A stretch of DNA of 64,000 nt from Paenibacillus oralis (GTDB lineage: Bacteria; Bacillota; Bacilli; Paenibacillales; Paenibacillaceae), in contig NZ_RRCN01000001.1 in the NCBI RefSeq assembly GCF_003863965.1, positions 3,616,304 to 3,680,303 on the forward strand, written 5' to 3'. This document shows, piece after piece, positions 22,954-32,004 of the stretch (position 1 is the first letter of the stretch; every line of letters begins with the position of its first letter). A program made the translations under genes and the position numbers. The notes beneath the pieces are model-generated. The model was given only the letters and a program-made list of their open reading frames with translations. It was not told the origin of the DNA and searched no databases.

Positions 22954-23610
22954 ATGCGGCGTTGCCTGCGGGATGCGAGGGGAAGCTTTACGCTGGAAGC
23001 GTCCTTAGTGCTGCCGGTTATTTTTTACACGATCTTGGTTTTGCTGTTCTTCTGCTTGTATTTGTACCAAAACGCCCTGCTTGGCCAGGCCGCTTCCGTG
23101 GCCGCGGAACGCAGCGCCTACACATGGGATAACAGCCATCGTGACGATCTGACCGGTGCTTTTGAGGAAGGGCAATATGACCCTTTATATTGGCGCCTCA
23201 AGGACGACGGTATGCTGCAGAGCATTTTCGGCTGGGGAGAGGCAAACGGAGCCGTCCGGCTGCGCTTGCCTGCCGGGGAGGCCTCCGCCGATTCGCTGCC
23301 CGATAAAAAGTTGGCCCGGACAGGAAGCGGGCTTCCCGGGAGCATCTCGGGAGAAATGCAATATGACAACCGTGTGCTTTTGCGCAAAGTTAAAGTGGCT
23401 TTGGAAAGGCTTGTTCCATTACCGCCGCTCGAGAGCTGGTTGGACGACATTTCCCAAACCGGAACTTCCTGCGCGTATGTTATTGAACCTGTGGAATTTA
23501 TTCGCACCGTTGAATTGGCGCGTTATTATGGAGCGAAGTTTAAGGGCGATGGCGGGGACGAAATGGACCGGACGGAGGCCGGAAACGCGCTGAAGCTGTT
23601 TGGCAAATAA
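22954..23610 (+). CDS. tadE: TadE-like minor pseudopilin
   Basis: A 218-residue pseudopilin. The N-terminus DARGSFTLEASLVLPV has the TadE processing site (G followed by SFTLE, glutamate at +5) and a single membrane helix. The remaining extracytoplasmic part has one pair of cysteine-region residues near TSCAYVIEPVEF. It follows flp by seven bases and is co-transcribed. Confidence 0.87.
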   Translation: MRRCLRDARGSFTLEASLVLPVIFYTILVLLFFCLYLYQNALLGQAASVAAERSAYTWDNSHRDDLTGAFEEGQYDPLYWRLKDDGMLQSIFGWGEANGAVRLRLPAGEASADSLPDKKLARTGSGLPGSISGEMQYDNRVLLRKVKVALERLVPLPPLESWLDDISQTGTSCAYVIEPVEFIRTVELARYYGAKFKGDGGDEMDRTEAGNALKLFGK

Positions 23611-23647
23611 GCCGGGAAAGGATAAGAGAAGGAGGGGGGCGAACCGT

Positions 23648-25876
23648 ATGTTTGCTAGGAGACGCGCGGAGTCGGGAGCGGTTACGGTCTTTTTAATCGT
23701 AGTGTTTGCGGCGATATTCGCCTTTGTGGCTATTTTTATCGACTTTGCCAGAATGTTCGCGCTGCAGGCCAAGGCGGAAGCCTTGGCTCACGCCGCCGCC
23801 AGATCCGTGATGTCCTCGTACGACCGGGAATTGGCCGAGCGGTACGGTTTGTTTGCATTAGGAGAGACCGACAGCAATTACATTATGTCTAAAGTGCTCC
23901 AAGACTCTTTTCAACTTGCGGGGCGAAGCGACGGGCTGCCGCTGCTTGGAGCCAAGCTGGAATCCTCTTCGGTTGAACCGCTTCGTCCGCTCGGTTCCTA
24001 CGCCGCGTTTGAACGGCAAATTCAGGAGCAGATGAAATACCGCGCGCCGATTGATTTAACGGTAGAAATTTTGAATCGCTTTAAACCGATGGCGCAAGTG
24101 ATGAAAGAAGCGTCCAATACGGTTGATTTGCTCGGCAAATTGCAGAAGCTGTACGATAGGCGCGAAGCGAAATTGGATGAGCTGCTGGAGATGCAGCGCC
24201 AGGCTGCCCGGGCGGTGGAGGGTTTCGGGGAATCGCTGCCCAGAGGTTCCGCACTCGCGATAGGTGACAAATCTTTGGGCGGCGAAATCTCCTCGGCCGC
24301 GGACTTTGCGGCCCAGTATGACGATTACGAAGAAAAGGTCGAGGAGGATGAGGAACGAGAGCCCAAGAAGCAGAAGCACCAAAGGAAGCTTCGAGTCTAC
24401 CGTTCCGAAACGTCCGGCGTATATGAGCAATTGGACGAGATTCGCGTCGAAGCCGAGCAGCGGCATGAAAATCTGCCGCCGCAGGCCAAGGCGCTGCTTG
24501 GGGAGGCGCGCGAAATCAATGAGCAGATGGAACAAACGATCAAAGAGGCGGAGCATCGCGCCGCTCAAGACGGTTACAACGAAGTGGCATCTGGACCAAG
24601 CACCAGGGAAGATGGCCAAGTAGGCGGGATGGAGGAAATCTCCAGGATACGGGAGCAAAGCGGTTCGCTTGTCCTTTCCGAGGAGCTGTTTGCGGATCTC
24701 GAAGCGGATATCGACGATCAGGCCGCGGCTTTTCAGCAATTGGACGGGGAAATCCTCTCCTTGCTCGCTACGGAAGGAGCTGTGTTATCGGCGTCAACGT
24801 CTTCAAGTACGCTGAAAGGTGCCGTACGCCGGGCTGGCCGGGAGGCGGATAAATATATGCGGAGCTATGTGGACCGGGGAGCGGCGAATGTTTTGGATGC
24901 CAACACGCAGCTGTTGGAATCGCATCGCGGGAGCGATAAGGAGCGCAAGTCGGCGGAGAAGGCGGCCGGGGCCAAACTGAAAGAAGCGGCCGGTCTGATC
25001 GCACGGATTTCGGAGCTGGGTGACAAGCTGAAGGCCCAGCAGGAGCGGTTCGATCAATTAAAGGCGGATTATGAAGCGAATCGTGACATGAACAAGGCCG
25101 CGTCCGGCGGGGATGAGGCGGCGGGAGCCGCGATCGATGACGATCCCTATCAAGCGGGAAGCTCGGCGATGGCAGGCATGGACGGCCTATACGGAGGATT
25201 ATCCGGACTGTTGAAAGGGATGACGGACTACGTTTTTCAAACCGAATACATCGTCAGCTATTTTCGTTATCTGGATGTAAGCACGCTGGATGAACTGCTG
25301 CAAGGGGGCCCCGGCACGGACAAGCTGGACGCGCTGAGCGATCAATTTGCGCCGGATCGGCAGGAGGCCGAATATATTTTGTACGGCTTTCACAATCCGG
25401 TGGGCAATATCGCCGCCGCTTACGGGGAAATCTTTGCGATGCGCCTGGCGATCCGGACGATGGAAGGATTCATCAAAAACGCAGCAAAGGGTAACCCTTT
25501 GCTGGTTCTGGCCGCCGCGCTGCTGTATGGTGCGGAGCATGCGCTGTCGGACATGCTTGCCTTAACGCGCGATGGCAAAATACAGCTGACCGAGTACATC
25601 AAAGTTGACCTCACCTACCGGGATCATTTACGGATATTTTTGCTGTTGCATGGAAGAAGCGAGAACAGATTGTCGCGAATGCTCGCAGTGATCCGAATGA
25701 ACACGGGGATCGACACGGGAGAGCGGGCGACTTATACGAGCGGGAAGGTTTTGGTGTCGATGCCGTTATGGTTTTTGCCCGGAGTCGCTAGAGCGCTAGG
25801 GGCAGCGGGCGTGCTGAAAGGAAATGTGGAAGGAAGCCGGTATTATGCCGAGAAACAAGCGGACTTCTCTTATTAA
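23648..25876 (+). CDS. large Tad-locus surface protein, TadG/DUF5702-like
   Basis: A 742-residue protein with an N-terminal pseudopilin-like helix (ESGAVTVFLIVVFAAIFAFV) but without glutamate at +5. After FARMFALQAKAEALAHAAARS comes a long charged helical region (about residues 170-500, rich in E, K and Q, partly coiled coil: AKALLGEAREINEQMEQTIK). A membrane-proximal C-terminal region follows (NPVGNIAAAYGEIFAMRLAI, then a weak hydrophobic stretch). I chose the ATG at 23648 because of GGAGGGGGG upstream; a longer frame begins inside tadE. In Gram-positive Tad loci such proteins are minor pilus or wall-spanning components (inference). Confidence 0.78.
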   Translation: MFARRRAESGAVTVFLIVVFAAIFAFVAIFIDFARMFALQAKAEALAHAAARSVMSSYDRELAERYGLFALGETDSNYIMSKVLQDSFQLAGRSDGLPLLGAKLESSSVEPLRPLGSYAAFERQIQEQMKYRAPIDLTVEILNRFKPMAQVMKEASNTVDLLGKLQKLYDRREAKLDELLEMQRQAARAVEGFGESLPRGSALAIGDKSLGGEISSAADFAAQYDDYEEKVEEDEEREPKKQKHQRKLRVYRSETSGVYEQLDEIRVEAEQRHENLPPQAKALLGEAREINEQMEQTIKEAEHRAAQDGYNEVASGPSTREDGQVGGMEEISRIREQSGSLVLSEELFADLEADIDDQAAAFQQLDGEILSLLATEGAVLSASTSSSTLKGAVRRAGREADKYMRSYVDRGAANVLDANTQLLESHRGSDKERKSAEKAAGAKLKEAAGLIARISELGDKLKAQQERFDQLKADYEANRDMNKAASGGDEAAGAAIDDDPYQAGSSAMAGMDGLYGGLSGLLKGMTDYVFQTEYIVSYFRYLDVSTLDELLQGGPGTDKLDALSDQFAPDRQEAEYILYGFHNPVGNIAAAYGEIFAMRLAIRTMEGFIKNAAKGNPLLVLAAALLYGAEHALSDMLALTRDGKIQLTEYIKVDLTYRDHLRIFLLLHGRSENRLSRMLAVIRMNTGIDTGERATYTSGKVLVSMPLWFLPGVARALGAAGVLKGNVEGSRYYAEKQADFSY

Positions 25877-26861
25877 TAGGCGGCAAGTTCATGGCCGGAA
25901 AAGAGGCTCGGCGCGGGGAAGCATTGTCCTGGAAGCCGCACTGGTCATGCCCGTCTTTGTAATGGTGCTGTTCTGGTTTATTTATATGGTACATATGACG
26001 CTGCTGTCCAGCCAGCTGCATACGGTCGCATCCAATGCCGTCAGACAGGTTTCCGCCCACCTATATCCGGTGGCCCTGGCGGTATCGGCCGCTTCGGACG
26101 AATCTGCGGGGGCTGCCGGGGGCAAGGACGGATCATCAACCGGGAGATCTATCTTTAGCTGGGAAATGCCAAGCCTTTCTTTGGCCGAATGGGCCAAGCA
26201 ATATGCCGGCGGTTTGCCTGAACCGATCTCCGCTTGGGTCATGGATGCCGCGGAAAAAGGAGACGAGCCGCTGCAGAATATCAAAACAGGCGTTGCCGAA
26301 AGCGTCCTTGATCCTGCGGTAAAACCGCTGCTTCAGCCGTTTCTTGAAGGAACGTTATTAAACAAAGAGCGTTTGCATGTAAGCCGCGTTACGGTACCTG
26401 ACTTAAAAACGGGGAAGCGGCCTTATTTCGGACTGGAGATCAGCTATGAGCTTCCGATCAAAGTTCCGTTTACATCGAACCGCGTCGTGCTTCAGTCTCG
26501 GGCCGAGGAACGGATTTGGATCGGCGATACCAGGGAACTGGCAGCGGGGGAAGGAGCCGGGGGAGACGGCCAGGGACAAGCGGCGGTCATCCTGTCCAAA
26601 CCGGATCCGGCTTACGCCGGACATCGGGCCACGGTGAAGGCAAAGGTAGAGCCGGGGCGGGCGGCCAAGTTGACCGTCTATTACAAGAGCGGCGTCAGCC
26701 AAGCCAAATATTTGGGAGAAACTGCGGCGGACGGCGAAGGCATCGTGGAATGGAATTGGCTGGTCGGGGGAAATACGACTCCGGGAACGTGGACGTTTGT
26801 TGTGGAGACGGAAGATGGCTTGCGGACGGCGATGGAGTTTGAAGTAGCCAGTCCCAAATAA
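25845..26861 (+). CDS. TadE-like pseudopilin with C-terminal Ig-like domain
   Basis: A 338-residue protein. The N-terminal ARGSIVLEAALVMPVFV has the processing glycine and glutamate at +5 and a membrane helix, like the TadE at 22954. The last 90 residues (AVILSKPDPAYAGHRATVKA, GTWTFVVETEDG) look like a beta-sandwich of the Ig or stalk type, separated from the rest by a Gly/Gln-rich hinge. The ATG at 25845 has AAGGAAG ten bases upstream; it overlaps the preceding gene by 32 bases. Exposure at the pilus tip or base is possible. Confidence 0.8.
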   Translation: MPRNKRTSLINRRQVHGRKRGSARGSIVLEAALVMPVFVMVLFWFIYMVHMTLLSSQLHTVASNAVRQVSAHLYPVALAVSAASDESAGAAGGKDGSSTGRSIFSWEMPSLSLAEWAKQYAGGLPEPISAWVMDAAEKGDEPLQNIKTGVAESVLDPAVKPLLQPFLEGTLLNKERLHVSRVTVPDLKTGKRPYFGLEISYELPIKVPFTSNRVVLQSRAEERIWIGDTRELAAGEGAGGDGQGQAAVILSKPDPAYAGHRATVKAKVEPGRAAKLTVYYKSGVSQAKYLGETAADGEGIVEWNWLVGGNTTPGTWTFVVETEDGLRTAMEFEVASPK

Positions 26862-26881
26862 TGTGAAGGGAGCGGAAACGG

Positions 26882-27388
26882 ATGCCATGGGAATATTGGG
26901 GTTGTTTTTTGATGTTGGCGGCTGCTTTCGTGACGGATATCCGAACGATGAAAATCCCTAATTGGATTACGCTGGCGGGTTTGGTGAGCGGGGTTTTGTT
27001 TCACGCCTTGACCGGGGGATGGAACGGAATAGGGGGGGCTTTTAAGGGCGCGGCGGTTGGTTTCGGACTGATGTTTATCCTCTATCTGCTGAGGGCCGTC
27101 GGCGGAGGCGACGTTAAGCTTTTTGCCGGAATTGGGGCTTGGACGGGCATTAGCTTTACGTTATCCGTCATGATGTATTCGATTTTAGCCGCCGGGTGCA
27201 TCGGCCTTTTCATTTTGTTATGCCGGCGGGAGGCGCTGTTTCGGCTGCGGCGGGTCGTCCGCGGCGTATGGGGAGCGGTTATTTTCCGCAGTATCTCGCC
27301 TATTCAGTCCGCCGCCAAAGGACAGCTGCAGTTTCCGTTTATGCTTGCGGTGCTGCCTGGGGCGATCCTTGCGCTTTGTTACCGATGA
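26882..27388 (+). CDS. tadV: prepilin peptidase, A24 family (TadV/CpaA)
   Basis: The membrane aspartate protease that cuts the leader of Flp and TadE-type proteins, 168 residues with six hydrophobic segments. Both catalytic aspartates are visible: TDIRTMKIPNW near residue 20 and GGGDVKLFAGIG near residue 77. The methylase domain of larger PilD enzymes is absent, as usual in Tad systems. The start follows AAGGGAGCGGAAACGG. Confidence 0.93.
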   Translation: MPWEYWGCFLMLAAAFVTDIRTMKIPNWITLAGLVSGVLFHALTGGWNGIGGAFKGAAVGFGLMFILYLLRAVGGGDVKLFAGIGAWTGISFTLSVMMYSILAAGCIGLFILLCRREALFRLRRVVRGVWGAVIFRSISPIQSAAKGQLQFPFMLAVLPGAILALCYR

Positions 27389-27426
27389 AGCGGGTGCTCT
27401 GTATTTGATAAGGAGGTGGCTGAATC

Positions 27427-28965
27427 ATGCGGAAGCAGCTTCAGACCGATTTTGTCAGAGACGGCGGAATTTATATGATTATAAAGGCCGAGGAGGGGCT
27501 GCGCTCGGAAGAGCTGAGCCGCGTTCAAAGGGATATGCTAGCCGCGGTTCCGGTGCCCAGTTTGCTGCGGCTGGATATTCGCGAGGTGGATTTTGAGGTT
27601 AGTCTGCATTACGATATCACCGGCAAAAAGATGCTTTCGCATTGTCTGAAGAGCGACAAAATCGGCATGTCTGAATTTTACGGCTTGCTGCTTCAGGTGG
27701 TTACGGTGCTGGATGATTGTAAAAAATACATGTTATCCTCCGCCAATGTTTTGCTCGACGAGGAGCATATTTTTGTGGAGGAGCTCTTATCCTGCGGAGT
27801 TTTTCACTTTGCTTATGTGCCATTGAAGGATGCGCCGACCGCTGTCCCGCTGTCTCAAACGCTGCTGGCTTTGATTACCCGGATGCTTGTAAGCGTGAGC
27901 CGGGTAGAGGGAAACGGGATACAGCAAATCATCTCTTTTTGCGGCAGTGAGGAGCATTTTTCCCTTCCGCAATTGAAAAAAATGCTGCTGGAGCTGTTGA
28001 CTGAAGCGGAGCAGATTGAAGGGAATCCGTTGTCTCCGGAAGAAACGCCATGGTCCAAGCTGCCGCAATCCGGCCCAAACCAAGAGAAGGATGAATTGAA
28101 ATCATCGCATACGGTTATAAAAGAATACTTGCCGGACGGTTTCTTGCCCGGATATGCGCCGGAGATCCCGGGGGCTGCTTCGGCGAACCCGGGGCGGGAA
28201 CAGTGGCCTGGCTTGGAGGAGGAAGAAGCCAAGCCCAAAGCTAGGATAACGCCGACATCCTGCATTTTGGGGGCCATCCTGCTGGACGCGTTGTGCTGGA
28301 AGTTTTTGTATCTGGACCGGCCATGGAACATCGGCCTTTACATTTGTCTCGCGGCAACGTTTCTGTTGGCTGGGGCAGCCTGCTTGATTTGCAGCGGGAA
28401 GCTTTCTTTTCCGCAATCCGGAAGCGGACGAAAGCAGCTTGAAACCTCAAACGATGCGCAGCCTGATGCTCTGGAGCCTCTGGAGTTCGGGGTATCCGCG
28501 AAGCGAGATTCGCCAATTCCGCAAGCCCATCGCTTTGAGCAAGAAGCAGGTACGGGGGATGGAGGAAAGGCTGAAGACGCGGAATTAGTCCAACCGGCAA
28601 CGATGCTTTTAAACAAATCGATGCTTTCCGGCGCTTCCAAGTCCTCGTTCGTACCGCGATATTATTTGGAGAGGTTTAACGAAGACGGGGCAAGCCCGGA
28701 ACGGGTAACCTTGAAGCCGGGGAGTTTTGTGATCGGCCGCTCCGAGGATATGGCGCAGTACGTGGAACATACGCCGGGTGTGTCCCGAGCTCATGTTGAA
28801 GTGATGGTGACGCCGAAGAAATGTTGCCTCAAGGATTTAGGGTCCAGAAATGGGACGCGCTTTAACGGCGAACTTATCGCTCCTTATAAAGAATACGAGC
28901 TTGAAACCGGGGATGTTTTTACGTTGGCGGATGTTTCCTTTAAGTTTGGCAAGGAATTGCTTTAA
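27427..28965 (+). CDS. DUF6382-FHA domain protein
   Basis: A 512-residue protein. Residues 1-200 match my recollection of the DUF6382 domain found in Gram-positive Tad loci (FVRDGGIYMIIKAEEGL, ITGKKMLSHCL). Two membrane helices lie near residues 277-320, and a phosphopeptide-binding FHA domain closes the protein (FVIGRSEDMAQYVEHTPGVS, RAHVEV, LGSRNGTRFNG). The FHA core residues G-R, S-R-x-H and N-G are intact, so binding of a phosphothreonine partner is likely. This could let a Ser/Thr kinase control pilus activity. It is the last gene of the operon; AAGGAGG precedes its start. Confidence 0.85.
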   Translation: MRKQLQTDFVRDGGIYMIIKAEEGLRSEELSRVQRDMLAAVPVPSLLRLDIREVDFEVSLHYDITGKKMLSHCLKSDKIGMSEFYGLLLQVVTVLDDCKKYMLSSANVLLDEEHIFVEELLSCGVFHFAYVPLKDAPTAVPLSQTLLALITRMLVSVSRVEGNGIQQIISFCGSEEHFSLPQLKKMLLELLTEAEQIEGNPLSPEETPWSKLPQSGPNQEKDELKSSHTVIKEYLPDGFLPGYAPEIPGAASANPGREQWPGLEEEEAKPKARITPTSCILGAILLDALCWKFLYLDRPWNIGLYICLAATFLLAGAACLICSGKLSFPQSGSGRKQLETSNDAQPDALEPLEFGVSAKRDSPIPQAHRFEQEAGTGDGGKAEDAELVQPATMLLNKSMLSGASKSSFVPRYYLERFNEDGASPERVTLKPGSFVIGRSEDMAQYVEHTPGVSRAHVEVMVTPKKCCLKDLGSRNGTRFNGELIAPYKEYELETGDVFTLADVSFKFGKELL

Positions 28966-29100
28966 GTTTATTAGCATCGAGTATCAGGATTCTAACCTAG
29001 ATCGACGAACCTCCCACTATAAAGTAATAACTTCTCCTGTTTTCTCGTTCATTCTCAATATTTCAACTTTGACAGTGTAAGAGATACTGGTGGAGAATAT
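28966..29100. other. AT-rich gap after the Tad operon
   Basis: No gene, terminator or promoter could be supported between the FHA gene and the IS110 downstream region. Confidence 0.5.
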
Positions 29101-30800
29101 AGTCTACACCACGATTTTCTGTAAGAGCGTAGGCGGGAACAGAGCTTAGGATCTTCTCGTTTCCAAAACTGTAGATAATTGGTTATGATCGCACAATGGA
29201 TCTCCACATTCCGCCCTTGGGGTTCACCCTCCCATGTCACACTGGGTCTATGCCCTTACATTCCTTCGTTCTACCTCTCAAGGGGTGGATGCCGTTTCTC
29301 GCTCCTTTACAGGGTCGTTGCCCTTACGGTGTGTCGTGCGTCGGCTTCTCCGGTGCTTCCGTTGTCTAGTTGTACACATGTGAATAAGCGATATTGCAGG
29401 GTGATTGCTTCCTTGACTTTATGCAGCCAATTGTTGCAGCTGGGCTTGCCTAACGGGGCCCATGACATCGTTGGCGTTATACATTCTTTGCTTTGTTCCC
29501 AGGGTATAAAGCACCCGTATGAGTTTTCCACATAGGGCAATGAGAGATTGCTTCTTCTTCAGCGGGTTCTGGCTCCGCGTCGTGTAATACCGGTGAAGCG
29601 CTTGGAACTCCGGATTCTTTGCAACCAGCGGCATCACCGCTCGGAACAACAGCGCCCGTAGGCGTGATCGCCCTCGCTTGGTTATGCCTGTCTGTCCTTT
29701 CCGTATGCCTGAACTGTTTTCCATCAGATTAAGGCCCGCCAGACGAATGATCTGCTGACCGTGATCGTAGTGATTCAGATCTCCAACCTCGGCTAGAAAT
29801 CCGGCTACGGTCAGAACGCCGATTCCGGGTACAGACAGCATTTCTGTCGTTCCTGGAATGCCCTCCAAAATTCCGGCCACTTGATGCATAATCGTTTCAA
29901 GCTGCTCGTTAAACAGGTCAAACTGCGACAGTAGCGTACTTAGTTCCAGCCTGGCGGCAACGATGCCTTCTGTCAGACCGATGGAGACGCTTGCTGCAGC
30001 GTAAAGCGCTTCTGCCCGCTTGATTCCAACGCCACGCCTGACTTCCGTCTTCCAATGCGCTAGGACGTCTCTAGCGCCCTTGGCGACGATATCAGCAGGC
30101 AACGGGAAGGCTCGCATGGTCATGAACGATGCCTTGCCACTCCAGTTTTTAAACACTTTTGCGTACTCCGGAAAGAATCGATCAAACCAATTGCCGATGC
30201 GGCTTTTGACTTGAGTTAGACTGTCCGATACCTTCTCGCGGAGGTTCATCAGGATCCGCAGTTCTGCGAATTCCTTCGTCGGCAACTTCGGTTCGGAGTA
30301 ATTCCCATCCCGAATGAGTTTTGCGATGACTTTTGCATCCTTGTAGTCACTCTTCGTCGGTGAGTTATCTTCAAGCTCTTTCGACTTATTGACATGATGC
30401 GGGTTTACCACTACGACTTGAATCCCTTGATCCTGTAAGAAGGCTGCTAACGGAAACCAGTAGTGTCCAGTAGGCTCGATGCCAAATATGATGTCCGTCT
30501 TGCCGTGTGTCTGCCCGAGCTCCTTCATCCACGTCGCCAGCTTCGTCAGCCCTTCCTGGCTATTATGAAACACGCAGTCTTTTCCAAGCTCAATGCCACG
30601 GAAATCTACTGCACGAGCCACATGAATCTTCTTGGCGATATCCGCTCCGACGACCAGTGTCGATTCGGTAATTCGTGTAATTCGTTGATTCTTTTTCTGT
30701 TTCAGCTTATACTTCATGTAGAGCGTCCTCCTTCAATTAGGGCAGTGAATGGCCACCATTCCGAGACCCAGCATACAGGAGGCGCTTTTTCTTTTCAAGG
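29100..30800 (-). mobile_element. IS110-family insertion sequence (ends approximate)
   Basis: A single transposase gene with about 320 bases of noncoding DNA on its 3' side and about 100 on its 5' side. IS110 elements lack clear terminal inverted repeats, so the ends given are estimates. In the 3' noncoding part, two 19-base direct repeats (29241-29259 and 29309-29327) share GGGTC-x-TGCCCTTAC. Confidence 0.65.
29419..30717 (-). CDS. IS110-family transposase
   Basis: A DEDD recombinase of 432 residues. The N-terminal RuvC-like domain shows VVGADIAKKIHVA, FGIEPTGHYWFPLA and TKSDYKDAKVIAKL. The C-terminal Transposase_20 domain shows LSVPGIGVLTVAGFLAEVGD and AGLNLMENSSGIRKGQ with the active serine region. 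The frame is intact and full length, so the element may be active. AGGAGGACGC precedes the start. It reads away from the iron permease genes and lies directly upstream of their Fur-controlled promoter. Confidence 0.95.
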   Translation of the reverse strand: MKYKLKQKKNQRITRITESTLVVGADIAKKIHVARAVDFRGIELGKDCVFHNSQEGLTKLATWMKELGQTHGKTDIIFGIEPTGHYWFPLAAFLQDQGIQVVVVNPHHVNKSKELEDNSPTKSDYKDAKVIAKLIRDGNYSEPKLPTKEFAELRILMNLREKVSDSLTQVKSRIGNWFDRFFPEYAKVFKNWSGKASFMTMRAFPLPADIVAKGARDVLAHWKTEVRRGVGIKRAEALYAAASVSIGLTEGIVAARLELSTLLSQFDLFNEQLETIMHQVAGILEGIPGTTEMLSVPGIGVLTVAGFLAEVGDLNHYDHGQQIIRLAGLNLMENSSGIRKGQTGITKRGRSRLRALLFRAVMPLVAKNPEFQALHRYYTTRSQNPLKKKQSLIALCGKLIRVLYTLGTKQRMYNANDVMGPVRQAQLQQLAA

Positions 30801-30853
30801 GGCAAATTACTTCATTACAGGAATGGCTCCTTTTTTAAAATTTATGCTGCCCG

Positions 30854-30882
30854 TAGATTATCCGTCCAAAAGCAGTTATAAT
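30854..30882 (+). promoter_or_regulatory. promoter of the FecCD permease operon
   Basis: A perfect TATAAT (30877-30882) with a weak TAGATT 17 bases upstream sits four bases before the Fur box. Confidence 0.6.
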
Positions 30883-30885
30883 TAA

Positions 30886-30900
30886 CGAGAATGATTCTCA
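30886..30900 (+). promoter_or_regulatory. Fur box
   Basis: CGAGAAT-G-ATTCTCA matches the 7-1-7 Fur inverted repeat (TGATAAT-N-ATTATCA) at 12 of 15 positions and lies just after the -10 hexamer. Repression under iron-rich conditions is expected. Confidence 0.82.
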
Positions 30901-30966
30901 TTTACAAAGTGAAACGGGTATCATCGGTTGCATAGGCAATAAATTCTTTTAAAGGATGGTCTACAT

Positions 30967-32004
30967 ATGTCGTCAGTCACACAATCTTCCAAACCGCATT
31001 ACCGCTCTCGTCCGCTTGCGGCAACTATTGTGCTCATTGGCGGAGCGGCGCTGCTAGTCTTCGCCGTTTGCCTCTCGATTTCGGTCGGAGCCGCTGATAT
31101 AGCACTCCAAACGGTTTGGAACGCGTTATTTCATTTTCAGCCGGAGCTGACGCAGCATCAGATCATTATGGAGCTGCGTCTGCCGAGGGCGCTGGCTGCT
31201 GCTTTGATCGGAGCGGCGCTCGCCGTGGCCGGAGCCATTATGCAAGGCATGACGCGAAATCCGATGGCCGATTCCGGTTTGCTTGGGCTTAATGCCGGGG
31301 CCGGTTTAGCGCTGGCCGTCTGTTTTGCGTTGATGCCGGGGACGCCGTTTTTGGTGATGATGTTCTATTCGTTCATTGGAGCCGGGCTGGGGGCCGGACT
31401 CGTGTTTGGCGTCGGTACCCTGTCCAAAGGCGGCTTGTCACCTGTCCGCCTTACCTTGGCAGGGGCCGCGGTCAGCATGCTGCTGACCGCCATCAGCGAA
31501 GGAATCGCGCTTTATTTCCAGGTAGGACAAGACCTCGCTTTTTGGTACGCCGGGGCTATATCCGGCTCTACCTGGCTGCAGATCAAAATGGTGTCGCCTT
31601 GGATCGGTGCCGGGCTGATCGCCGCTTTGCTCCTGTCTAAATCCATCACGCTGCTTAGCCTTGGGGAAGAGGTAGCCACCGGGCTTGGCCAAAAAACGGC
31701 GACGATCAAAATCGTCGGGATGATCATCGTGCTCGTTCTGGCTGGCAGCGCCGTATCGATCGTTGGAGCGATCGGTTTCGTCGGCTTGATGATCCCTCAC
31801 GTCGCCCGGTTTCTGGTGGGCGTTGACTACCGGTGGGTGATTCCTTCTTCCGCTCTGCTCGGCAGTTTGTTGCTGGTGTTTGCCGATATTTTGGCCCGGA
31901 TGGTGAATCCTCCGCATGAGACGCCGATCGGGGCGCTGATCGCCGTGATCGGGGTTCCTTTCTTCCTCTATCTGGCCATGAAACAGAAGGGGGGATTGGA
32001 ATGA
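30967..32004 (+). CDS. iron-siderophore ABC transporter permease (FecCD family)
   Basis: A 345-residue permease with about ten membrane helices, half of an iron-siderophore or heme importer channel. Family signatures: MELRLPRALAAALIGAALAV, AGAIMQGMTRNPMADSGLLG near residue 85, and FVGLMIPHVARFLVG, the ATPase docking region, near 275. The start follows AAAGGATGG. The Fur box upstream supports an iron role. The binding protein and ATPase are not in the window; an IS110 element stands where they might have been. Confidence 0.94.
   Translation: MSSVTQSSKPHYRSRPLAATIVLIGGAALLVFAVCLSISVGAADIALQTVWNALFHFQPELTQHQIIMELRLPRALAAALIGAALAVAGAIMQGMTRNPMADSGLLGLNAGAGLALAVCFALMPGTPFLVMMFYSFIGAGLGAGLVFGVGTLSKGGLSPVRLTLAGAAVSMLLTAISEGIALYFQVGQDLAFWYAGAISGSTWLQIKMVSPWIGAGLIAALLLSKSITLLSLGEEVATGLGQKTATIKIVGMIIVLVLAGSAVSIVGAIGFVGLMIPHVARFLVGVDYRWVIPSSALLGSLLLVFADILARMVNPPHETPIGALIAVIGVPFFLYLAMKQKGGLE

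Noticed and set aside
28985..29025. tRNA-like fragment near ATCGAGTATCAGGATTCTAACC
   Set aside because: The reverse complement has a loose resemblance to a T arm, but no acceptor or anticodon stem can be formed.
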